The translations under genes and the position numbers were made by a program. A stretch of DNA of 10,008 nt, from positions 1 to 10,008 of the forward strand of contig JAUXBW010000059.1 of assembly GCA_030619185.1 (NCBI GenBank), in the 5' to 3' direction. Origin of the DNA: Methyloprofundus sp. (lineage in GTDB: Bacteria > Pseudomonadota > Gammaproteobacteria > Methylococcales > Methylomonadaceae). The notes under the pieces were generated by a model that worked only from the letters and a program-made list of their open reading frames with translations, was not told the DNA's origin and made no database searches. Shown piece by piece: positions 1 to 5,348 of this stretch. Each line of letters starts with the position of its first letter. Position 1 is the first letter of the stretch.

Positions 1-641
1 ACGGTTCATATTTACCTAAGGATATTTCTATTGCCAAGACGGCTATTATGATTGCAGGTGCGGATACCGTGGTTGCATTATTAGCTGGAATAGCAATTTT
101 TCCTATTGTTTTTTCCAATGGACTGGAAGCAGGTTCCGGTCCTGGTTTGATTTTTGAAACCCTGCCTATTGCCTTTGGTAATATGACGGGTGGCTGGTTA
201 TTCGGTATTTTGTTTTTTGTCTTATTGGTTTTTGCTGCCCTATCTTCTGCGATCTCTTTAATTGAGCCGGCAGTCGCCTGGTGTGTTGAGCATTATGATG
301 TTGAGCGTAAGCGTGCCTGTATTGGTATGGGGTTTATCACTTGGCTGGTAGGTATGGGCACTGTTTTTTCATTCAACGTATGGTCAGATATCACCTTTTT
401 TGGCGCAAACTTTTTTGAAGTACTGGATTATTTGACAGCAAATCTAATGCTACCGCTTGGAGGGCTTTTTATCGCCTTATTTGCGGGTAGGGTGATGTTG
501 CCTAAAGATAGTCAAGATGAGCTAGATTTAGATGATGATCGCTTATTTAAACTCTGGAAGTTTCTTGTGAGCTATGTTGCTCCCGCTGCTATTTTTATCG
601 TTTTTCTGAATGTGCTTGGGGTATTTGGAGTCTTTAGCTAA
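1..641 (+). CDS. Sodium-dependent transporter, NSS/SNF family, C-terminal part
   Basis: This is the last 212 codons of a sodium-coupled symporter of the neurotransmitter:sodium symporter (SNF) family, an inner-membrane carrier that probably takes up an amino acid or similar small solute. The reading frame is open from base 3 and runs through the ATG at 48, so that ATG is internal and the gene begins outside the window. The motif GSYLPKD at its start, then a TVVALLAG helix, GSGPGLIFETLP, and FAALSSAISLIEP are typical of bacterial NSS proteins of the YhdH type. About five or six hydrophobic segments are visible, followed by a short acidic cytoplasmic stretch (DELDLDDDR) and a final membrane helix. 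The stop TAA overlaps the ratA start (TAATG), which suggests translational coupling. Substrate cannot be told from this fragment. Confidence 0.9.
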   Translation, partial: GSYLPKDISIAKTAIMIAGADTVVALLAGIAIFPIVFSNGLEAGSGPGLIFETLPIAFGNMTGGWLFGILFFVLLVFAALSSAISLIEPAVAWCVEHYDVERKRACIGMGFITWLVGMGTVFSFNVWSDITFFGANFFEVLDYLTANLMLPLGGLFIALFAGRVMLPKDSQDELDLDDDRLFKLWKFLVSYVAPAAIFIVFLNVLGVFGVFS

Positions 642-1075
642 TGACGACGGTTAATAAAAGTGCATTAGTCAAATACTCAGCTCATGCGATGTACGACATT
701 GTCAGAGATATTGAAGCCTACCCTGATTTTTTACCCTGGTGTACGGGTAGCCGAATCATTAGTCGAGAAGCTAATGTTGTTGAGGCTGAATTACAGATTG
801 CCAAAGGTGGATTTAAAAATTCGTTTGCAACCCGTAATGTGAATGATGAAGGGGGGCGCATTACAGTTTCCTTACTAGACGGGCCGTTTTCTTCATTAGA
901 TGGGGTATGGAATTTTATGCCTTTACGTGAAGATGCGAGTAAAATTTCTCTGGATCTAGAATTTCAGATAAACGGTATGCTGGCAAACTTTGCTTTTGGT
1001 GCGGTTTTTAATCAAATCTGTAATACTATGGTTACTTCTTTTACAGAGCGTGCCAGGCAAATTTATGGTGTTTGA
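641..1075 (+). CDS. ratA: RatA-family protein (COQ10/START-like polyketide cyclase fold)
   Basis: A 144-residue protein of the RatA/COQ10 family, a START-like lipid-binding fold. The N-terminal region has the family hallmark around residues 23-34 (DIEAYPDFLPWC), and the C-terminal helix holds FNQICNTMVTSFTERA, as in other members. Eukaryotic COQ10 binds ubiquinone and supports respiration; E. coli RatA was reported as a ribosome-association toxin. The sequence does not decide between these roles, and chaperoning of ubiquinone is my preferred reading. The start is the ATG overlapping the upstream transporter stop, with GGAG at 627-630 as a likely ribosome site inside that gene. The length is normal and no domain is missing. 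The usual neighbour rnfH follows, but is separated by a palindromic element. Confidence 0.93.
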   Translation: MTTVNKSALVKYSAHAMYDIVRDIEAYPDFLPWCTGSRIISREANVVEAELQIAKGGFKNSFATRNVNDEGGRITVSLLDGPFSSLDGVWNFMPLREDASKISLDLEFQINGMLANFAFGAVFNQICNTMVTSFTERARQIYGV

Positions 1076-1105
1076 TCCTGATTTAGATTGAGTGCAAGGC
1101 ATTAA

Positions 1106-1290
1106 AAATTTACCTGATTACCCACAACTCTCAAGCTATACTTCGGCATTCCTGCATGCCTTTAGCAGGAATCTCATAGGTTAAGCACAGATTCCCGATA
1201 AAAAACTTCGGGAATGACGAGGCGCTTAATGTGCTGATGTTTTTAAGTTTTTTTAATGTAGCTATAAGTTGTACGTAATCAGGGAAATTT
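1106..1290. repeat. 185 bp inverted-repeat (MITE-like) element with two internal hairpins
   Basis: The ends form an inverted repeat: 1106-1129 and 1267-1290 match at 21 of 24 positions (AAATTT, then CCTGATTAC, then ACAACT are shared). Inside are two perfect 8-bp stem-loops, ATTCCTGC/GCAGGAAT (1148-1155 with 1165-1172) and ATTCCCGA/TCGGGAAT (1191-1198 with 1208-1215). These two hairpins are also related to one another as inverted copies (20 of 28 positions). TTAAGC/GCTTAA (1181-1186, 1224-1229) adds to the outer stem of the second hairpin. There is no open reading frame and no transposase. The ATTCC...GGAAT hairpins resemble widespread gammaproteobacterial extragenic palindromes. It fills most of the gap between ratA and rnfH (1076-1332). 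Confidence 0.75.
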
Positions 1291-1294
1291 ATAC

Positions 1295-1336
1295 ATGCTG
1301 GAATTATTTTTGGGAGCAGGGGGAGGCGGTTTGTGA
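1295..1336 (+). other. Possible 13-codon leader ORF coupled to rnfH
   Basis: ATG at 1295 opens a 13-codon frame (MLELFLGAGGGGL) whose TGA stop (1334-1336) overlaps the GTG start of rnfH (1333-1335). AGGGA at 1281-1285, inside the right arm of the upstream repeat, could serve as its ribosome site. The glycine codons double as the G-rich ribosome site of rnfH. It may be a translational-coupling leader, a gene remnant or chance. Confidence 0.25.
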
Positions 1337-1608
1337 TTGTAGAAGTTGCCTATGCCAGACCTGATAAACAATTGATTATCGCATTACAAGTCACACAGGC
1401 TTGTAATGTTGAACAGGCAATAGAGCTTTCAGGCATTATTACGCAATTTCCTGAGATTGATCTGAGTAAAAATAAGGTAGGCATTTTTAGTCAGATTTGT
1501 CTTTTGAGTACGCAGTTACAAGAAAATGATCGCGTAGAAATATATAGAAGCCTGGCAATTGAACCTATGGAAGCACGGAGACAAAGAGCGATAAAGCAGA
1601 GTCGCTAG
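1333..1608 (+). CDS. rnfH: RnfH family protein (ubiquitin-like beta-grasp)
   Basis: A 91-residue member of the RnfH (RatB, UPF0125) family. Family signatures are visible in order: IVEVAYARPDKQ at the N-terminus, the conserved DLSKNKVGIFS at residues 43-53, and DRVEIYRSL followed by P-M-EARRQRA at 67-86. The fold is beta-grasp, ubiquitin-like. The molecular role is not settled: it is named after the Rnf electron-transport cluster and is usually paired with ratA. The start is GTG at 1333, chosen because homologues begin just before VEVAYA and because a strong G-rich ribosome site (GGGGGAGG, ending at 1325) precedes it. The E. coli protein is a few residues longer at the N-terminus. The stop TAG (1606-1608) lies within a CTAG that is also the bamE stop on the other strand, so no space exists for a terminator between the two. 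Confidence 0.93.
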   Translation: MIVEVAYARPDKQLIIALQVTQACNVEQAIELSGIITQFPEIDLSKNKVGIFSQICLLSTQLQENDRVEIYRSLAIEPMEARRQRAIKQSR

Positions 1609-2063
1609 ATTTCTTCATCATCGTCGTCGTTGAAAGTAAATAACCCGACTATCATTTCATATAAGGTCTTTTTCAAATCCCGTTTAGGAGCATCTATAGT
1701 CATTTCTTTGGGCGGTGGTGGTGGTGGATTCTCTTCAGGTAATAAATTACCCTCTACATGAATCAAATTGTCCCCGGTAAAAAACAAGCTGATGCGATCC
1801 TGTAATCGATCATCGTGACCCAGTTGTACTGAATAAATATAATCCCAGCGATTAGTACTGAATGGGTCTACTAATAGCGGAGAACCCAAGACATAAATAA
1901 CCTGACGTTTAGTCATGTTAGGGCGTAGTTGGTTGACCATTTCCTGATTGATTACATTTCCCTGATCAATATCAATTTTATAAACAAAAGGGACATCGAC
2001 AGCGAGTGTAGAGCAGGCTGAAAGAAAAGTGACAGCCGTTAAGAGGGCGATGAGGCGTAGCAC
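1605..2063 (-). CDS. bamE: Outer membrane protein assembly factor BamE (SmpA/OmlA lipoprotein)
   Basis: BamE is a small outer-membrane lipoprotein of the BAM complex that helps fold beta-barrel proteins. The 152-residue product begins with a short lipoprotein signal (LIALLTAVTFLSAC), the lipobox LSAC placing the lipidated cysteine at residue 17. The SmpA/OmlA domain follows: YKIDIDQGNVI (28-38), LRPNMTKRQVIYVLGSP (46-62) and RWDYIYS (72-78). After the domain comes a tail of about 45 residues with six consecutive prolines (113-118) and a highly acidic end (DDDDEEI); this tail is longer than the E. coli protein and its function is unknown. The start is GTG at 2063; no in-frame ATG or GTG lies just upstream and the signal peptide fits well, though the ribosome site is weak. 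It diverges from fur and converges on rnfH. Confidence 0.95.
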   Translation of the reverse strand: MLRLIALLTAVTFLSACSTLAVDVPFVYKIDIDQGNVINQEMVNQLRPNMTKRQVIYVLGSPLLVDPFSTNRWDYIYSVQLGHDDRLQDRISLFFTGDNLIHVEGNLLPEENPPPPPPKEMTIDAPKRDLKKTLYEMIVGLFTFNDDDDEEI

Positions 2064-2102
2064 GTGGTGAATTTTAAGTGTTTGTTTGTTTGGGGTATAT
2101 AA

Positions 2103-2118
2103 ATATCATACCTGATAT
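2103..2118. promoter_or_regulatory. Inverted repeat and possible bamE promoter -10
   Basis: ATATCA and TGATAT (2103-2108, 2113-2118) form a perfect 6-bp inverted repeat with a 4-base spacer in the bamE/fur divergent region. On the minus strand TATGAT (2110-2105) would be a good -10 box for bamE, about 42 bases before its start codon. The matching -35 is poor. The repeat could be an operator over that promoter or simply AT-rich coincidence. Confidence 0.3.
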
Positions 2119-2174
2119 AACATTTTAAAACTAAAAAGAAGGTAAACTATATTTTTTTCTTTTACCGGAAAAGC

Positions 2175-2204
2175 TTTACAATGTATGTTCAGATACGTTT
2201 ATCT
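2175..2204 (+). promoter_or_regulatory. Candidate fur promoter
   Basis: TTTACA at 2175-2180 is a fair -35 hexamer. The best downstream partner is the weak TTTATC/TTATCT at 2198-2204, with a spacer of 17-18. No other good plus-strand promoter is apparent in the 175 bp between bamE and fur. I do not see a convincing Fur box (GATAATGATAATCATTATC-like) there, so autoregulation by Fur is not supported by the sequence. Confidence 0.3.
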
Positions 2205-2220
2205 CGACGTATGATTTACT

Positions 2221-2228
2221 GGAAGGAG
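2221..2228 (+). promoter_or_regulatory. Ribosome binding site deciding the GTG start of fur
   Basis: GGAAGGAG ends 10 bases before the GTG at 2239. Fur proteins have a short N-terminus before the first DNA-contacting helix (here GLKVTLPRVKILE), so this GTG rather than a later ATG gives a product of normal length. Confidence 0.65.
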
Positions 2229-2238
2229 TATAAACAAG

Positions 2239-2649
2239 GTGGAATCACAAGAATTACGCGATGTAGGTTTAAAGGTAACCCTGCCCCGGGTGAAAATTTT
2301 AGAAATTATGGAGCGTGAAACTAATCAGCGTCACTTAAATGCGGAGCAAGTCTATAAAATTCTATTAAGTGAAAATGAAGAAATTGGTTTAGCGACTATT
2401 TATCGTGTTTTAACCCAGTTTGAAGCAGCAGGGCTGGTAACCCGACATCATTTTGAAGGGGGTAACTCGGTTTTTGAGCTTAACAAAGGACTACACCATG
2501 ATCATGTGGTCTGTGTTAAATGCGGTAAAGTAGATGAATTTACTGATAATGTGATCGAAGATCGACAGAACCAGATTGCCAAAGATTTAGGTTATGAACT
2601 GACTGACCATAGTTTATATTTGTATGGTTTATGTCCTAAATGCAAATAG
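2239..2649 (+). CDS. fur: Ferric uptake regulator Fur
   Basis: Fur is a dimeric iron-sensing transcription regulator that, with Fe2+, usually represses iron acquisition genes. The 136-residue protein has a winged-helix N-terminal half: GLKVTLPRVKILEIM (10-24), HLNAEQVY (32-39) and the recognition helix region GLATIYRVLTQFEAAGLV (50-67). The C-terminal half carries the metal ligands: H32, E80, the HHDH cluster at 86-89, H124, the structural zinc pair C92/C95, and a second CxxC at C132/C135 near the end. All are at expected Fur spacing, and the early-start, HHDH and CxxC pattern suits Fur better than Zur or PerR, although specificity is inferred from family resemblance. It is transcribed away from bamE and only 32 bp before lolC, with no terminator visible, so partial read-through into the lol genes is possible. 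Confidence 0.95.
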   Translation: MESQELRDVGLKVTLPRVKILEIMERETNQRHLNAEQVYKILLSENEEIGLATIYRVLTQFEAAGLVTRHHFEGGNSVFELNKGLHHDHVVCVKCGKVDEFTDNVIEDRQNQIAKDLGYELTDHSLYLYGLCPKCK

Positions 2650-2681
2650 TTCTCCCATACCCTCTTTAATAAATATCTTCT

Positions 2682-3929
2682 ATGTTTAAACCCCTTATTT
2701 TATATATTGGTTTGCGCTATACACGCGCTAAACGCCGTACGCAATTTATTTCCTTTATTACTTTAACCTCTGTACTAGGTATTGCTCTGGGTGTCACTGC
2801 TTTGATTACTGTGCTATCTGTTATGAATGGTTTTGAAGACGAACTACGCCAGCGCATTTTAGGCATGACGGCTCATTCCACTATTACCGGACGGGGTGGT
2901 GAGCTCCATGACTGGCCTGTTTTAAAGGAAAAAGTAAAAGATCTGCCTCATGTTCAGGGCGCGGCTCCTTTTGTTCGTGGTCAGGTCATGGTGAATGCAG
3001 GGCGCAGGGTGAGTGGCACTTTGCTTCGGGGTGTTTTGCCCGAACAGGAATCGGCTGTTTCTGAGGTGGGTGAAAAAATGCAAACAGGTGCACTAACCGA
3101 CTTACAGGCAGGCAAATACCGTATCGTATTGGGGAGTGAATTGGCGACTTATTTAGGAGCCAGGGTAGGTGATAAAATCACCGTGATCAGCCCCCAGGTA
3201 AATTCAACTCCGGCGGGTATTATTCCACGCTTACGTCGTTTTACCGTTAGCGGAATTTTTGAGGTCGGGATGTATGAATATGATCGTAATATGGCGATTG
3301 TCCATATAGATGATGCAGCAAAACTATTCCGTATGGATGACAATGTTTCAGGACTACGCTTAAAACTGGATGATTTATTTAATGCGCCACAGATTACTCA
3401 TCAGTTAGCTCGGCAACTGTATGGAGATTATTTTGTTAGCGACTGGACCCAGGCACATAGTAACTTTTTTCAGGCGATTAGAACTGAAAAACGGGTGATG
3501 TTTATTATCTTATTACTGATTGTGGCGGTCGCGGCCTTTAATATAGTTTCTACCTTGGTGATGGTCGTAACAGATAAACGGGGTGATATTGCCATACTAA
3601 AAACACAGGGCTTAACACCCATGTCGGTCATGGGGATTTTTATTGTTTTAGGTGCGATTATCGGTTTGGTGGGCACGGCTCTAGGGACGGTAGGTGGGGT
3701 TTTATTAGCCTTAAATGTCGAAACCATAGTCCCGGCGATTGAAGAATTTTTCGGGGTTAATTTTATGGCAGCGGATGTGTATTATATTAGTAGCTTACCC
3801 TCAAAACTGGTCTGGGCTGATGTGTATGTTATTGCCATGGTGGCTTTTTCCTTGTCATTGTTAGCAACCCTATATCCTGCGTGGCAGGCTTCACGAGTTA
3901 ACCCGGCGGAAGTACTACGTTATGAGTGA
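2682..3929 (+). CDS. lolC: Lipoprotein-releasing system permease, LolC/LolE family
   Basis: Inner-membrane permease subunit that, with the LolD ATPase, extracts outer-membrane lipoproteins from the inner membrane and hands them to LolA. The 415-residue length is normal. It has one N-terminal membrane helix (about 24-48), a large periplasmic MacB-like domain (about 50-265) and a C-terminal FtsX-type region with three helices (about 271-297, 316-345, 378-400). The opening [20 protein letters not shown] and the end [13 protein letters not shown] are family hallmarks. A proline-rich loop at 171-183 ([13 protein letters not shown]) sits where the LolC Hook that binds LolA lies. The ATG has no clear ribosome site. 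The stop overlaps the lolD start by 8 bases. Only one permease is encoded here; whether it is LolC, LolE or a single LolF-like subunit cannot be settled from this window. Confidence 0.93.
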   Translation: MFKPLILYIGLRYTRAKRRTQFISFITLTSVLGIALGVTALITVLSVMNGFEDELRQRILGMTAHSTITGRGGELHDWPVLKEKVKDLPHVQGAAPFVRGQVMVNAGRRVSGTLLRGVLPEQESAVSEVGEKMQTGALTDLQAGKYRIVLGSELATYLGARVGDKITVISPQVNSTPAGIIPRLRRFTVSGIFEVGMYEYDRNMAIVHIDDAAKLFRMDDNVSGLRLKLDDLFNAPQITHQLARQLYGDYFVSDWTQAHSNFFQAIRTEKRVMFIILLLIVAVAAFNIVSTLVMVVTDKRGDIAILKTQGLTPMSVMGIFIVLGAIIGLVGTALGTVGGVLLALNVETIVPAIEEFFGVNFMAADVYYISSLPSKLVWADVYVIAMVAFSLSLLATLYPAWQASRVNPAEVLRYE

Positions 3930-4602
3930 TCAGGTGATTTTACAGTGCCATCAATTAACCAAGCGGTTTAAGCAAGGTGATCTGAATGTCGAGGTTTTAA
4001 AAGGGATTGATTTTTCAGTCTCTGCGGGTGAACGGGTTGCTATTATGGGCTCGTCTGGTTCTGGTAAAAGTACCTTACTGCATTTACTGGGCGGTCTAGA
4101 CAAACCAACCAGTGGTGAAGTGATCCTGGATGGTGTCAATTTAAAAAAAGTACGCCAGGCAAAATTATCTAAAATCAGAAATCAGTCATTAGGATTTATT
4201 TACCAGTTTCATCATCTTTTAGGCGAGTTTACTGTTTTGGAGAATGTGACGATGCCTGCTTTGATAGGTGGCAGTTCAATCGCTGAGGCAAAGCAAGCGG
4301 CGGAAGAGATTCTACTCCGCGTTGGTTTAGAGCATCGAGTTAAACATAAACCGGGTGAATTATCGGGTGGTGAGCGACAGAGGGTTGCAATTGCGCGGGC
4401 ATTAATTAATAAGCCCAAGTGTATATTAGCGGATGAGCCGACAGGGAACCTGGATAGTAAAACAGCGGAAAGCATTTATCAGCTTATGCTGGAATTGAAC
4501 CAGGAACTACAGATCAGTTTTTTAATTGTCACCCACGATCCGGATCTAGCTGGGCGTATGGATAAAGTGTTACATATGGCGGATGGCTTGATTGTAGAGT
4601 AG
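3922..4602 (+). CDS. lolD: Lipoprotein-releasing system ATP-binding protein LolD
   Basis: ABC ATPase that powers release of lipoproteins from the inner membrane with the adjacent permease. The 226 residues carry all ATPase motifs: Walker [10 protein letters not shown] (43-51), Q-loop glutamine Q95 in YQFHHLL, the signature LSGGERQ (147-153), Walker B CILADEP (167-173), D-loop LDSK (177-180) and switch histidine H205. The sequence around the Q-loop ([19 protein letters not shown]) is typical of LolD rather than of MacB or FtsE. The start ATG lies inside the last codons of the permease gene, so translation is coupled. In E. coli lolE follows; here the operon ends at a stem-loop 10 bases after the stop. 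Confidence 0.96.
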   Translation: MSDQVILQCHQLTKRFKQGDLNVEVLKGIDFSVSAGERVAIMGSSGSGKSTLLHLLGGLDKPTSGEVILDGVNLKKVRQAKLSKIRNQSLGFIYQFHHLLGEFTVLENVTMPALIGGSSIAEAKQAAEEILLRVGLEHRVKHKPGELSGGERQRVAIARALINKPKCILADEPTGNLDSKTAESIYQLMLELNQELQISFLIVTHDPDLAGRMDKVLHMADGLIVE

Positions 4603-4606
4603 TTGT

Positions 4607-4746
4607 AGCCTGGGTTAGGTTTTTTGTGGAGCATAAAAAACCTAACCCGACAATTACCCTAAGGGGGGCTGGAAATAAATAATCATCCGATATTGGGTAG
4701 GATTTTTGTTTCCATCTCCCTTAAGCCAAGCTATCAAAGCCAGGCT
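4607..4746. repeat. Nested extragenic palindromes between convergent genes
   Basis: The gap between lolD and the DUF2062 gene holds two inverted repeats. The first is a perfect 14-bp stem (4612-4625 with 4635-4648, GGGTTAGGTTTTTT and its complement) described separately as a terminator candidate. The second pairs 4660-4675 with 4709-4723, TAAGGG...TGGAAA against TTTCCA...CCCTTA, imperfectly. A 7-bp pair, AGCCTGG (4607-4613) and CCAGGCT (4740-4746), encloses both. The nested layout looks like a REP or MITE-type element. No ORF is present. Confidence 0.5.
4612..4648. terminator. Stem-loop, probable bidirectional terminator after lolD
   Basis: A perfect 14-bp stem with a 9-base loop (4626-4634) lies 10 bases after the lolD stop. 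The inner six pairs are all A-T/T-A and the outer eight are GGGTTAGG with CCTAACCC. Being symmetrical it could act for both lolD and the convergent DUF2062 gene. No U-tract follows the stem in either direction, so classical intrinsic termination is not certain; it could equally be an extragenic repeat. Confidence 0.5.
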
Positions 4747-4760
4747 GTTGAACGACTCAT

Positions 4761-5270
4761 TTATCTCTCTGCTCGTGCACGCCACTGCTTAACTACATGC
4801 CAGCGCCAGAATAAGCGTATACCAAAATAGCCCACGGTTGATGAAATAATGCCGAGTATCAGGCAGCCCATAAGAAACGGTCCGCCTATATCACTTAGAC
4901 CCGAGGTCACACTTTCCAGAGAAAATTCAAAGTCAGCTGCCGGTGGTGGCTGGTTTAACGCCCATAAGCCTAAACGATAAGCAAAATAAAACATGGGTGG
5001 CATAGTTAATGGATTAGTAATCCAGACTAAAGCGACTGAAATGGGTAAGTTGGCACTGAAGTAGAGCGCGAGACTCGCAGCGATGATCATTTGTCCTGGT
5101 GTTGGAATCCAGGCGGCAAAAAGCCCAATCGCAAAGGCTGCTGCAACAGAGCGCCTGTTTAGGTGCCAAAGATTTGGGTCATGTAGCTTATCACCTAAAA
5201 ATTTCAGGTTTTTATTATCTTTAATGGACTCCGGTGAGGGCATGTATTTTTTTATCAGCTTTTTTGGCAT
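4761..5270 (-). CDS. DUF2062 domain membrane protein
   Basis: A 169-residue DUF2062 protein, a small inner-membrane family of unknown biochemical role. The typical pattern is present: a charged N-terminus with DPNLWHLNRRSVAAAFAIGLFAAWIPTPGQM (about 31-61), then VALVWITNPLTMPPMFYFAYRLG (79-101), and a last hydrophobic segment at about 131-156 ending in a basic tail (WRARAER). About three or four membrane segments are visible. The ATG at 5270 is followed by a lysine-rich start, as in homologues; the ribosome site is weak. In gammaproteobacteria this family is often encoded between the lol genes and comEC, as it is here. That position does not reveal function. Confidence 0.9.
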   Translation of the reverse strand: MPKKLIKKYMPSPESIKDNKNLKFLGDKLHDPNLWHLNRRSVAAAFAIGLFAAWIPTPGQMIIAASLALYFSANLPISVALVWITNPLTMPPMFYFAYRLGLWALNQPPPAADFEFSLESVTSGLSDIGGPFLMGCLILGIISSTVGYFGIRLFWRWHVVKQWRARAER

Positions 5271-5348
5271 AGTTAATCATATCCATTAATTGAAATAAAC
5301 TTTAAGTGTAGCAGGTTTTGATGGGTATTTTAAGCGGGTGTACTGGGT

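Noticed and set aside
1148..1215. Rho-independent terminator of ratA
   Set aside because: The two stems have no following T-run, and they belong to a larger inverted-repeat element; the T-rich stretch at 1239-1256 is not adjacent to a stem.
641..1608. ratA/rnfH as a toxin-antitoxin module
   Set aside because: The name derives from E. coli RatA/RatB work, but both families are conserved, vertically inherited and housekeeping-like (COQ10-like and RnfH). Nothing here looks like a mobile TA pair.
5083..5289. Plus-strand 68-codon frame opposite the DUF2062 gene
   Set aside because: It is fully overlapped by the well-supported DUF2062 gene, and the translation shows no family features.
5271..5348. 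Sigma-70 promoter for comEC (TTGAAA at 5290-5295)
   Set aside because: No acceptable -10 hexamer lies 16-18 bases downstream, so I do not call a promoter.
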